From contig NZ_JAUSRF010000003.1 of NCBI RefSeq assembly GCF_030811685.1, forward strand, positions 62,001 to 126,000: DNA of 64,000 nucleotides, written 5' to 3'. Source of the stretch: Neorhizobium huautlense (GTDB lineage: Bacteria; Pseudomonadota; Alphaproteobacteria; Rhizobiales; Rhizobiaceae). A program made the translations under genes and the position numbers. Within the stretch, counting starts at the first letter, position 1, and each line of letters opens with the position of its first letter. Positions 27,301-34,883 of the stretch are shown here, piece after piece. Under the pieces are notes generated by a model. It did no database searches, was not told the origin of the DNA, and was given only the letters and a program-made list of their open reading frames with translations.

Positions 27301-27991
27301 CTTCCGCAAGTGGAAACTTCTGCCGCGCGACGTAAGGACCGTTTCTGAGGAGACGCTGACCTGGGATACACCGGCGGTTGATACGCCATGGCTGGCAAAA
27401 ATCCTTGAAGACATCGACCTCGCCTGCAATCGGAAGCCCACCCGATCGGAGCTATTCAAGCTTAACGAGGTTAACCGCTATAAGCTGTTCAAGGCGCTGA
27501 AAAAGGTGTTCCGGGAAGACCCGGAGCTTTATGCGCATTTCGGCCTGCTGCCCGACCTGCCGCGTTACAAGGGCGATGGGACATTGCTCAAGAAGCCCGG
27601 CGAGGGCGAGACGACCTTCGATGTTTTCGGCGTGCGGCCTACACGCCGCGTCGAACCGGACGGATCGTTCCGCACCGAGGTGATCGTCACGATCCAGCAG
27701 CGTGTTCCGTTGCGAATGGATGGTACGATGGCGCTCGAGGGCGTGAAAGCTGGCGAGGAATTCCTCTGGTTCCGCGGAGGCGCCACGGTGATCATCGATC
27801 CGCGCAAGGGGCAGGAGGAAATCCGTTACGCCATCGTCAAGAACACGGGAAGCGACGCGCGCCGGCAGCGGCAGGCGAAGGATGCCGCGGCCCATTACAT
27901 GTCGCCGCTGAGAGCCTTATATTTCGGGGAAACCAAGTCCGAACCGTTCGCCATGCTGCATGCAGATCATGGAGGACATGACCATGGCTAA
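24311..27991 (+). CDS. Dual protease: subtilisin-like S8 domain fused to a thermolysin-like HExxH metallopeptidase domain
   Basis: A 1226-residue protein without a signal peptide, so probably cytosolic. The S8 domain (about 160-470) has the full triad: Asp170 in LVAHLDTGLD, His218 in NRGHGTGT, Ser398 in GAGTSAATPQ, with oxyanion Asn317 in AAGNNF. A linker (about 480-640) rich in Ala, Pro and Arg follows. The second catalytic region has HETSHALLDGLH (791-802) and FHEGFADIVALF, with Glu818 placed like the third zinc ligand of thermolysin-type gluzincins. A basic-free C-terminal part of about 400 residues has no recognised domain. It overlaps the next gene by 8 bp, forming a tight operon with an MBL hydrolase and a LecA-like protein. 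I know of no named family with this layout; the function is unknown. Confidence 0.88.
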   Translation: MTGIAGLLIKVAGDGSGFTKNKRTLGIKADAVETILSMPAEPAPGMAAQAGQGATWLKIGADFRDSQNPWDDAHAVFDRGSAFAAAGGTPMLAIEPDLAQQWDYEGANGDLGIAASASPVCVFNDQDGSGRKAVNKGVPAWNAGAAFSQFEAARREVGSKQERILVAHLDTGLDPRHQTLPAGLVNKALWRNFVDDGHGPNDAVDHAPAGTLTSNRGHGTGTLSLLAGNRLNGTSPGWPGFSDYVGGAPLVQIIPVRVADWVVRFSTSTLVQGFDYARQQGAHVLSMSMGGLSSAALVDAVNLAYEHGVVMVTAAGNNFAGWPTPKSIVFPARYQRVLAACGVMSDGRSYSGLESGTMQGNYGPDSKMATALGAYTPNVPWAEIDCGKIVDMDGAGTSAATPQIAAAAALWLAQHWDTVKQYPEPWMRVEAVRHALFSKALKSTAKMNAQETREKIGQGVLRAQDALSVLPLAANKLKKLKPASDSWSWLNLLIGGGVSLAPDGPQVRQKQQMLALELTQMAQRVASVDQAISDPDADPAQISAAARNRYLEAALDEGNPSRPLRAVLEAALGRAATGSAFVSSKPATPRVLRKPRAVSPPARRLRVYALDPSVGKRVESVAVHQATLSVPWDDDRPDGGLMPGPVGEYIEVVDVDPASNRVYDPVDLNDKHLLAQDGLAPSEGNPQFHQQMVYAVAMTTIGHFERALGRRALWAPRYVSHVGADGQSRLEGHEVPRLRIYPHGLRMENAYYSPDKKALLFGYFPASNDGRDTTAPGSMVFSCLSFDIIVHETSHALLDGLHRRFQEASNPDVPAFHEGFADIVALFQHFTMKELVSFEIARTHGNLSAVNLLSGLALQFGEGSGRSGPLRDYAKPKMDELDYDKTFAPHDRGSILVFAVYDAFLAIVARRVDNLVQLATGGSGILPAGALHPGLVERLTEDIVKTARSMLDMCIRALDYCPAVDITFGEYLRAVITADLDLFPEDTYNYRLAFMDGFRKWKLLPRDVRTVSEETLTWDTPAVDTPWLAKILEDIDLACNRKPTRSELFKLNEVNRYKLFKALKKVFREDPELYAHFGLLPDLPRYKGDGTLLKKPGEGETTFDVFGVRPTRRVEPDGSFRTEVIVTIQQRVPLRMDGTMALEGVKAGEEFLWFRGGATVIIDPRKGQEEIRYAIVKNTGSDARRQRQAKDAAAHYMSPLRALYFGETKSEPFAMLHADHGGHDHG

Positions 27992-29546
27992 GGCGCCTGC
28001 AAAGACAAGAAAAAGGGCGGCCGCGAATGCATCAGCTGCGGCTGCCGCGGTGACCGGCGATCTTCCCGCCGTCACCGTTCGCCATTATTGCCAGGGCATC
28101 GGTGACAGTCATCTCCTGACCTTCCGCAAGTCCGACGGTTCCCTGTTTCGGATGCTGATCGACTGCGGCGTTCACACCTCCATTACCGGCGGTGGAGATC
28201 TCATCCGGGATATAGCAGCCGATATCAGTGACGAGACAGGTGGAAAGATCGACGTTCTGGTGGTGACACACGAACATTGGGACCACGTATCCGGTTTTAC
28301 CAGTGCGGCACAGATTTTTCACAAGGACAAATTCGCCGTCGATGAGGTCTGGATGGCTTGGAGTGAAAACCCCAAGGATCCAGATGCCATTGCGTTCGAC
28401 AGGTTCAAGGCCCAGGCTCTTTCTGCGCTGCAGGGCGCGAGCGCGATGCTGGATGCCGTCAAAGGACCGGAAAACTATATAGGGGGGCTGCGCAATGGAC
28501 TGAACTCTGTTCTGGGGTTCCAGTTCGGAGCAGCCGGCGAAAAGGTTCGGGCGGCCCGGGATGCCGCTGCGGCACTCTCGAAAAAGCAGCCGCCTGTTTA
28601 TCTGGGGCCCGAAATCGCGCCTTTCTCGATTCCCGGCTTGCCGAATATGCGCATCTACGTGCTTGGCCCGCCACGCAGCAAGGATGCACTGAAGCTCGAG
28701 AGCAGGGCGAGTGAGCAATATCCACTGGCCTCCGACAGTGCTCCTCAATTCCTGAAGCCCCTGCGTGCAGCGCTGGATGCCAACAATGGGGACGGTCGCG
28801 CCTATTCCGCAGATGATGCATGCCCTTTCGATCCGCATATCGGAACGCCGCTTTCCGACATCCTGAATGGAAATATCGATGGAGGCATATCCGATTTCGT
28901 TCGAAGACATTACTCCGAAAACCTGCCGGCAACCGGTCCCGAGCCCGACGGCGACGACGCGCCGGTGAGGGGCCAGTCCTGGCGCCGGATCGACGCAGAT
29001 TGGCTGGGCATTGCCGCCGATCTTGCCTTGCAACTCGACCGTGGCGTCAACAATACAAGCCTCGTGCTGGCCTTTGAAATGATCGACACCGGACGTGTCT
29101 TCCTGTTTCCGGGCGATGCGCAGATCGGCAACTGGCTAAGCTGGAAGGATGCCAAATGGACAATCGGGCAAACGGAAGTCAGCGCTGCCGATCTGATGGC
29201 GCGTACGGTCTATCTCAAGGTGTCGCATCACGGCAGTGAAAACGCGACGCCCGACAGAAACGGACTTGGCCTGATGACGAACCCGGATCTTTCGGCATTC
29301 ATCCCGACGAACAAGGAGGATGCGGTGAAGGTCCGGTGGCACGCTATGCCCTACGATGCGATATTGCATGCCCTTTCAACCAGGACCAGCGGCCGCGTTA
29401 TCCGTGCCGACGACGCGTGGCTGGCCACTGATAATGGCAGGCCCGATTTCGCCTGCCCGTCCGGATCCATTCTTGCTATCCGCAGTTGTGCCCGCGATCC
29501 GAAACGTGGCCCCGGCGGACTGTGGGTCGAGGTCGATCTCGCTTAG
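27984..29546 (+). CDS. Metallo-beta-lactamase-fold hydrolase (ComEC/Rec2 C-terminal-like)
   Basis: About 520 residues. ATG 27984 is chosen because GGAGG is 8 bp upstream; ATGs at 27960 and 27978 are worse placed. An Ala/Lys-rich N-terminal tail (about 1-25) precedes the MBL fold, with metal-binding motif THEHWDHVSG (His96, His98, Asp100, His101), a later FPGDAQIGNW aspartate and VSHHGSENATPD histidine. These last two blocks match the ComEC-type MBL domain, which hydrolyses phosphodiester-like bonds in some relatives. No membrane segments or signal peptide are present, so it is cytosolic. It overlaps the dual protease gene, implying a shared function. Confidence 0.85.
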   Translation: MAKAPAKTRKRAAANASAAAAAVTGDLPAVTVRHYCQGIGDSHLLTFRKSDGSLFRMLIDCGVHTSITGGGDLIRDIAADISDETGGKIDVLVVTHEHWDHVSGFTSAAQIFHKDKFAVDEVWMAWSENPKDPDAIAFDRFKAQALSALQGASAMLDAVKGPENYIGGLRNGLNSVLGFQFGAAGEKVRAARDAAAALSKKQPPVYLGPEIAPFSIPGLPNMRIYVLGPPRSKDALKLESRASEQYPLASDSAPQFLKPLRAALDANNGDGRAYSADDACPFDPHIGTPLSDILNGNIDGGISDFVRRHYSENLPATGPEPDGDDAPVRGQSWRRIDADWLGIAADLALQLDRGVNNTSLVLAFEMIDTGRVFLFPGDAQIGNWLSWKDAKWTIGQTEVSAADLMARTVYLKVSHHGSENATPDRNGLGLMTNPDLSAFIPTNKEDAVKVRWHAMPYDAILHALSTRTSGRVIRADDAWLATDNGRPDFACPSGSILAIRSCARDPKRGPGGLWVEVDLA

Positions 29547-29635
29547 GTTCGCGACGGGCGCTGTGCCGAGTGAAAATATGTGTCAACGAATGTCTTCAGG
29601 CGCGATCGGCACAGCCGATGTCGAGGAAACAGGAA

Positions 29636-30007
29636 ATGTCGACAGTGAAAGTCTTTGCGCGAGCGAACTGGAACGATATCTGCCAGGTGCAGGCCGGCAA
29701 AACCTATGAACTGTCGGCAACGGGAACGTGGTGGGATTGGTTCGTCCGCTGTGGGCCGGACGGCTATGAGGGGAAACTGCTTCAGCCGGTAGCACATCTG
29801 AAGCGATCGCCGTTGGACCGGTGGTTCTGTCTGTTGGGGGCAATGGACCGTGACGATGACAGCTTCTTCGCAATCGGTCGCCGCAAGACCTGGACGCCGA
29901 AGCGAGACGGCATGCTCTGCTGTGTTGTAAACGACATCCCGGCAATGCATTGGAACAATTTTGGTGCCGTGTCGATAACCGTAAGCTTGGCAGGGCAATC
30001 CGTATAG
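29636..30007 (+). CDS. Small LecA (PA-IL)-like beta-sandwich protein
   Basis: A 123-residue protein. ATG 29636 follows AGGAAACAGGAA; the open frame upstream lacks features. The text VQAGKTYELSATGTWWDWF, CGPDGYEG, LGAMDRDDDSFFAIG, and DGMLCCVVNDIPAMHWNNFG then VSITVSL parallels the galactose-binding-lectin-like PA-IL fold, whose calcium/sugar site lies in the D-x-P…N-N region near the end. No signal peptide. It is the third gene of the protease-MBL module and lies 89 bp after the MBL stop. Sugar binding is unproven; it may act as a recognition or tethering subunit. Confidence 0.7.
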   Translation: MSTVKVFARANWNDICQVQAGKTYELSATGTWWDWFVRCGPDGYEGKLLQPVAHLKRSPLDRWFCLLGAMDRDDDSFFAIGRRKTWTPKRDGMLCCVVNDIPAMHWNNFGAVSITVSLAGQSV

Positions 30008-30137
30008 CCGCATAGATCGTCGCCAAGCGCGAAGATGAAAACGCGAAAGCGGGTCTGGTCATTGCAATGATTGCAACAAGCGTCGCGACCGGGGAGTGCG
30101 ATGATTCATTTGGCTGCGCGTGGTTTGCCACACCGCT

Positions 30138-31223
30138 TCATATGCGGCGATAATGAAAGCCATCCTGGCTGGACCGTGTCGCGTCCTCGATCAACGCGGC
30201 CATACGGGCGTGCAATGGAGACTTGATGCAGGCGGGATCGGTTGCGGCGGCATTGCCGGCGATTGCCATGGCCTGACAACGACAGCCGCCCCAGTCCATT
30301 TCCTTGCGGTCGCAGGTTCGACAGGGGTCAGCCATCCAGTCCGTTCCCCGAAACGCGTTGAATGCCGGAGAGTCGCGCCAGATTTCGGCCAGGCTTTTCT
30401 CCCCGAAACGATCGAAAACAAGGCCCGGTATGGTGCCGGCCGCATGGCAGGGAAGAACGGTGCCATCAGGCGCGACCATGAAGGCGTCGCGTGCCCAGCC
30501 GCCCATGCAGGGTTTGGGGTAGATCGCAAAATAATCGGGCGTGACGAAATCGATGGCAAGAATGCCGTGAAGCCGTTCCTGCGCCTCCCGCACGACATGC
30601 ACCTGGCGTTCGACGGCCGCACGGTCCGGCATCAGGGCATTGCGGTTGAGAAGCGCCCAGCCGGCATATTGCACATTTGCGATCTCCAGCCGCTCGGCGT
30701 CAAGCTCCAGCGCCAGTTCGATGAAGGCTGGTATCTCATCGATATTGTGGCGATGAATGGGAGCATTGATGGTTAAGGGCAGACCAGCGGCACGTACCTT
30801 TTTCGCGGTCTCGATCTTCTTGACATGCGCATCGCGATAATTGCCGATCTTCTGGGTGGTGGCGGCAACGGCCCCTTGAAAACTGATCTGGACATGATCC
30901 AGACCGGCTTCCACGAGGTCCTCCATCCGGCCTTCGCGAATTCCGACGCCGGCGGTGATCAGATTTGTGTAGATGCCGCGATCGCGCAGCCGGCGGATAA
31001 GGATTGCAAGATCCGGACGCAGCGTCGGTTCGCCGCCCGAAAGGTGGATCTGCAACACGCCGAGATCTGCTGCCTGATCGAACAGGGACAACCAGTCTTC
31101 CGTTGCCATTTCCCGGTTTGCCTTCAGAAGCTCGACCGGATTTGAACAATAGGCGCATTGCAGTGGACATCGATGCGTCAGCTCGGCCAGCATGCCGATC
31201 GGAGGAAGGATCGTCTCGCTCAT
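30138..31223 (-). CDS. pqqE: PQQ biosynthesis radical SAM enzyme PqqE
   Basis: A 361-residue radical-SAM/SPASM protein that forms the Glu-Tyr carbon-carbon crosslink in PqqA. The radical SAM cluster motif is CPLQCAYC (near residues 19-26), and the C-terminal SPASM cysteines are in VLPCHAAG, DPCRTCDRKEMDWGGCRC. Start ATG overlaps the pqqD stop by 4 bp. Slightly shorter than many PqqE (about 375). It is the last gene of the pqqABCDE operon and converges on the LecA-like gene. Confidence 0.95.
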   Translation of the reverse strand: MSETILPPIGMLAELTHRCPLQCAYCSNPVELLKANREMATEDWLSLFDQAADLGVLQIHLSGGEPTLRPDLAILIRRLRDRGIYTNLITAGVGIREGRMEDLVEAGLDHVQISFQGAVAATTQKIGNYRDAHVKKIETAKKVRAAGLPLTINAPIHRHNIDEIPAFIELALELDAERLEIANVQYAGWALLNRNALMPDRAAVERQVHVVREAQERLHGILAIDFVTPDYFAIYPKPCMGGWARDAFMVAPDGTVLPCHAAGTIPGLVFDRFGEKSLAEIWRDSPAFNAFRGTDWMADPCRTCDRKEMDWGGCRCQAMAIAGNAAATDPACIKSPLHARMAALIEDATRSSQDGFHYRRI

Positions 31224-31519
31224 AGTGCCACCAGCGACCGGTCGGACCAGTCCTGCAGAAAGGTCTCGACGTCGGCGATTATCTCTTCGATGGGGGCGTC
31301 GTATTGCATCGACAGCTCCTTCAGGATCTGGTTCACCGATTGCGTTCCGTCACATAACCTCAGAATATCGAGGCTCACCTCATCCGGCCAGAATACCTTT
31401 TCCGGCGAGAGCAGGGCCCATGCTTGCCGGACCTTGTCGTATTGCAGTCGCACATGCGGCTTCAGCCTCGGCATTGCCCCGGGAGAGACAAGGATGCGCT
31501 GCCTTTGCGGTGTCATCAT
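31220..31519 (-). CDS. pqqD: PQQ biosynthesis peptide chaperone PqqD
   Basis: A 99-residue winged-helix RiPP recognition element that presents PqqA to PqqE. The block RLQYDKVRQAWALLSPEKVFWPDEVSLDILRLCDG matches PqqD (shown here in running form only as position about 24-58). It overlaps pqqC and pqqE by 4 bp each, consistent with coupled translation of equimolar subunits. Confidence 0.93.
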   Translation of the reverse strand: MMTPQRQRILVSPGAMPRLKPHVRLQYDKVRQAWALLSPEKVFWPDEVSLDILRLCDGTQSVNQILKELSMQYDAPIEEIIADVETFLQDWSDRSLVAL

Positions 31520-32271
31520 GGCTGTTTCGGATCAAAGGCGCCCGGCGGGATGTGGCCGTGCTCGCCATAAGCCTGTTCCAATGCATCCAGCATGGCCCAC
31601 AGAATATCGCATTTGAAAACGAGCGCATCGATCACAGCCTGCTGTTTTTCAGGCGTATTCGCGTGCTGCCGGACATAGGCCAACGCATAATCGGCATCAC
31701 GCGACGCCTGCACGGGCCTCGGCTTGAAATATTCGAGGATATCCTCGTTGATGTAATCATACTGCGCGAGCATGGCCGGGACGCGCTCGCTGATGATGAC
31801 CGGCGAAAAAAGCTCGGTCAGGGAGGAGGCCACCGCCTCCAGAAGGCTTCTGTCGGTACAGAAAGAGAGATAGGCGCCGACGGCAAAGCGGGTGGCAGGC
31901 AGCGCGCCACGCTGGCTGATCACAAGATCCCGGTCGAGCCCGAGGCCTGTCGCAAGTTTCAGCCAGCGGGCGATGCCGCCATTCCAGCCGTCATCGCTGT
32001 CGTGATCCTCGATCCGTTTCCGCCATTCCGCACGAAAGGCGGGATCTTCCGCATGCGACAGGATCATCGCATCCTTGCGCGGGATGACCGCCTGATAACA
32101 ATAACGGTTCAGCGCCCAGGCCTGCAATTGCCCTTTCGAAAGCGCGCCGGAGATCATCTTGTGATGCAGCGGATGGCGGTTATGGTAACGGGACAGGCCT
32201 ATTTCGCGCAGGACGTTTTCCAGTGCATCCGGCGTCAGCCCATCGCGTGCGGCAGCAGAAAACTCATTCAC
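31516..32271 (-). CDS. pqqC: Pyrroloquinoline-quinone synthase PqqC
   Basis: A 251-residue oxygenase that carries out the final ring closure and eight-electron oxidation of PQQ biosynthesis. Seen: RYHNRHPLHHKMISGAL, LNRYCYQAVIPRKDAMI, and HDSDDGWNGGIARWLKLATGLG, which contain the histidines, tyrosine and arginine that line the active site in the family. Full length for PqqC. Overlaps pqqB and pqqD by 4 bp. Confidence 0.95.
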   Translation of the reverse strand: MNEFSAAARDGLTPDALENVLREIGLSRYHNRHPLHHKMISGALSKGQLQAWALNRYCYQAVIPRKDAMILSHAEDPAFRAEWRKRIEDHDSDDGWNGGIARWLKLATGLGLDRDLVISQRGALPATRFAVGAYLSFCTDRSLLEAVASSLTELFSPVIISERVPAMLAQYDYINEDILEYFKPRPVQASRDADYALAYVRQHANTPEKQQAVIDALVFKCDILWAMLDALEQAYGEHGHIPPGAFDPKQP

Positions 32272-33206
32272 AGGCGGATCTCCATTCCGTCATATCCAAT
32301 CTCCCAGCCGTTCTTTCGTACTGTCTCCGCTTCAGGGGAGCGATCGTCGAGGATGGGATTGGTATTGTTGATATGCACATAAATCCGTCGACCGATCGCA
32401 AGGTCGGCGAGAGCCTGCATCGAACCTTCGGGGCCGGACATATGCAGGTGGCCCATGCGCTGCCCGGTTTTTGCACCGACGCCGGATGTCAGCATCTCGT
32501 CATCGGTATAGACGGTGCCATCGAAAAGAAGGCATGACGCCCGATCCAGGCGTTTTTTCAGAGCGTCATCAATGCGGGCACAGCCCGGAATGTAATAAAC
32601 GGACGACGCCGTATAATCCGACATGATCTTCAGGCCGATCGTATCGCCTTCCTCTGTCCCGAAACCTTGTTCGGCCCTTGTCTGATCCTCCAGAAAAAGC
32701 GCAATCTTGCCCGGCACCACGAATGTTTCCACCGAAATGCCGGTCGGCCTGTTCTCCCAGTTCAGAATGGGCGTGACCGCGTGCAGTGCCAGCTCACGGC
32801 GCTCGACCAGCGCCGGATCGAGGACATTAAAAATCGCATTCTGCTCCAGCACCGCCAGAACGCGGGCCGTGGCATAGATGACGAACCGTTGCCGCTCTCG
32901 CAGGCTGAGCAGGCCGGCAATGTGATCGACATCGGCATTCGTCAGCACCACCGCCGAAATCGGAGTGGAGCGTGGTGGCGCGGTTTCGGCAGGCTGCAGT
33001 TCCGGCGTGGCGGCAATCTGTTCGCGGATATCCGGTGATGCGTTGAACAGCACCCACTGCGCCTCGTCTGCGCTTGCGGCAAGGCTCGATTGTGTTCTGG
33101 GACGGATATTGTCCACACCTTTGCGGGCATTGCGGCTTAAGTGAAAATTACAGTTCCATTGGGGGAAGCCACCCCCGGCGGCGGACCCCACAACTTTCAG
33201 TCGCAT
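32268..33206 (-). CDS. pqqB: PQQ biosynthesis MBL-fold hydroxylase PqqB
   Basis: About 312 residues, MBL fold. The start at 33206 gives MRLKVVGSAAGGGFPQWNCN, the conserved PqqB N-terminus with the Cys-rich loop (CNFHLSRNARKG); an upstream ATG at 33218 adds four residues. Metal region VLTNADVDHIAGLLSLRE replaces the classical HxHxDH, as is usual for PqqB. It hydroxylates the tyrosine-derived part of the precursor. It lies 90 bp downstream of pqqA, with an intervening hairpin. Confidence 0.92.
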   Translation of the reverse strand: MRLKVVGSAAGGGFPQWNCNFHLSRNARKGVDNIRPRTQSSLAASADEAQWVLFNASPDIREQIAATPELQPAETAPPRSTPISAVVLTNADVDHIAGLLSLRERQRFVIYATARVLAVLEQNAIFNVLDPALVERRELALHAVTPILNWENRPTGISVETFVVPGKIALFLEDQTRAEQGFGTEEGDTIGLKIMSDYTASSVYYIPGCARIDDALKKRLDRASCLLFDGTVYTDDEMLTSGVGAKTGQRMGHLHMSGPEGSMQALADLAIGRRIYVHINNTNPILDDRSPEAETVRKNGWEIGYDGMEIRL

Positions 33207-33260
33207 AAAACCATCCATTGACGAGATTTCGTCACGGCTCAAAATCATATCTGAAAGGCG

Positions 33261-33283
33261 CCTCACCCGGTCTCCGGATGAGG
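33261..33283 (-). terminator. Hairpin between pqqA and pqqB (attenuator-like)
   Basis: On the minus strand CCTCATCCGG-AGA-CCGGGTGAGG forms a stem of about ten pairs with one mismatch, 14 bp after the pqqA stop, followed by no clear U-run. In other PQQ operons a pqqA-pqqB terminator lets pqqA be made in excess over the enzymes; the same role is inferred here. Confidence 0.6.
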
Positions 33284-33296
33284 CTGTTATTATTGC

Positions 33297-33392
33297 TTAT
33301 TTTTTCGACGGAAGCTGTGCGGGAAAGTAGCGTGACATTTCCATGCCGACAGCAACGGTGCACATCGCCGGCTTTTTCCAGGTCTTCTTCAT
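33297..33392 (-). CDS. pqqA: PQQ precursor peptide PqqA
   Basis: A 31-residue peptide encoded just upstream of pqqB: it begins MKKTWKKPAM, continues CTVAVGMEMSRYFPAQLPSKK. The defining Glu-x-x-x-Tyr pair is present as EMSRY (Glu18, Tyr22), the residues that are crosslinked by PqqE to make PQQ. AGAAGGAGAAACTT ribosome site is 6-7 bp upstream of the ATG at 33392. Too short for most gene finders. The C-terminal tail after Tyr22 is longer than in the classic 23-29 residue PqqA. Confidence 0.93.
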   Translation of the reverse strand: MKKTWKKPAMCTVAVGMEMSRYFPAQLPSKK

Positions 33393-33580
33393 AAGTTTCT
33401 CCTTCTGATAAAGGGCCTTATCGACCGAGATCATCATACCCGCAATTCCACGATGCACAACTGCCAATGAACGCGAAGTTGAATGGGTGTCGCATTTTCA
33501 GGTTGTGATTTGCTCGGTCTTCGCTAAGCTGACTGCGGCACCGATAATCCATGGCAGGTCCGAACAGAGTTCGGAGATGC
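33393..33580. promoter_or_regulatory. Divergent promoter region between pqqA and the PQQ-associated ABC operon
   Basis: This 188-bp gap should hold the pqqA promoter (minus) and that of the ABC-type operon (plus). It includes the pqqA ribosome site. No regulator boxes were recognised with confidence. Confidence 0.4.
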
Positions 33581-34849
33581 GTGTTCTTTTGCGAGCATAT
33601 GGGATGTGTGGTGGCTGTTTTTCTTTTTTTACTTGTTTCGCTTTTTCTAGCGGTTTTACCTGTCGCAGAGTCTAATGCCCAGGCTTTGCCCAAAGCCACG
33701 ACGCCTGGTTTGGCGCGAACCGAGCGCGAAACATCCGAGGTCAGGATTGGTTACATTCGTGCCTATGCGCCGCAACTGGCGCTGTCGGTTCTCGACGTGC
33801 CGTCGCGTGATGAAGGTGTCGCAGGGGCCAATGTGGCAATCTCCGACAACAACACGACCGGTCGTTTTCTGGGGCAGAAATTTTCACTCGACACAGTGGA
33901 GGTGAAGCCGGATGCCGACATCCTGCCAGCCTTCAACGATATGGCGGGCAGGGGCGTTTCCTATATCCTCGCCGACCTTTCAGCCGCGCAGCTTCTGGTG
34001 CTGGCGGATGCAGCCCGCGCGAAAAACATCCTTGTTTTTAATGTTGGGGCAACCGACGACCGCCTGCGTGAAGAGGATTGCCGCGCCAATGTTTTCCATG
34101 TCGCGCCGACGCGCAGCATGCTGGCGGACGGGCTGGCGCAATATCTGATCTGGAAACAATGGCGGCGCTGGGTACTGGTGTCAGGCTCGCATGAACGCGA
34201 CCATCTGTTCGCCGATGCCCTGCGCCGGGCGGCAACCCGTTTCGGCGGCGAGATCGTTGCGGAGAAGGAGTTTGCCGATACCGGCACGGCACGCCGCACC
34301 GATAGCGGCGTGGTGCAGATCCAGCGACAGATGCCGGTCTTTACGCAAGGCTTGCCGGATCACGACGTGCTTCTGGTCGCCGATGAAAGCGAGGTTTTCG
34401 GCACCTATGTGCCGTTTCGCACATGGCAGCCGCGGCCGGTCGCCGGCTCGGCGGGATTGATCGCGTCCGCCTGGCATCCGGCCAGCGAACAATGGGGCGG
34501 CACGCAGATCCAGAACCGCTTTGCCAAGGCTTCGGGTCGGCGCATGTTGTCGAAGGACATGTCTGCCTGGACGGCCGTCCGCATTTTAGGCGAGGCCGCG
34601 ACCCGCACCGCAAGCGCCGACGTGACGCAGATCGCCGCCTTCATCCGTTCGGACGATTTTTCGATAGCCGCCTTCAAGGGGCAGAAGCTGACCTTTCGGC
34701 CATGGAACTGGCAATTGCGCCAGCCGATCTTCCTCGGTGACGGCCGTTCGGTGATTTCGACCTCGCCGCAGGAGGGGTTTCTGCATCAGTTTTCGGAGCT
34801 CGACACGCTCGGCATAGACCGGCCCGAGACGACATGCGTGTTGAAGTGA
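33581..34849 (+). CDS. PQQ-dependent-catabolism-associated ABC substrate-binding protein
   Basis: About 422 residues. GTG 33581 is 5 bp after GGAG and gives MFFCEHMGCVVAVFLFLLVSLFLAV, a signal sequence; ATG 33599 also works and the ATG at 33551 is less likely. The mature part (RIGYIRAYAPQLALSVLDVPS, YILADLSAAQLLVLADAA, TRSMLADGLAQYLIWKQWRRW) is a type-I periplasmic binding protein fold, matching the family found only beside PQQ-dependent alcohol dehydrogenases. It is the first gene of a six-gene set with a beta-propeller protein and ABC exporter-type components. Ligand unknown. Confidence 0.82.
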   Translation: MFFCEHMGCVVAVFLFLLVSLFLAVLPVAESNAQALPKATTPGLARTERETSEVRIGYIRAYAPQLALSVLDVPSRDEGVAGANVAISDNNTTGRFLGQKFSLDTVEVKPDADILPAFNDMAGRGVSYILADLSAAQLLVLADAARAKNILVFNVGATDDRLREEDCRANVFHVAPTRSMLADGLAQYLIWKQWRRWVLVSGSHERDHLFADALRRAATRFGGEIVAEKEFADTGTARRTDSGVVQIQRQMPVFTQGLPDHDVLLVADESEVFGTYVPFRTWQPRPVAGSAGLIASAWHPASEQWGGTQIQNRFAKASGRRMLSKDMSAWTAVRILGEAATRTASADVTQIAAFIRSDDFSIAAFKGQKLTFRPWNWQLRQPIFLGDGRSVISTSPQEGFLHQFSELDTLGIDRPETTCVLK

Positions 34850-34883
34850 GCCAAGGGGCAAAAGGAAGCAGAAGGGGAGAGAT

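Noticed and set aside
24311..27991. Reading the HETSH site as a chance match
   Set aside because: The following FHEGFADIVALF with Glu818 at thermolysin-like spacing makes a chance match unlikely, so the metallopeptidase call was kept.
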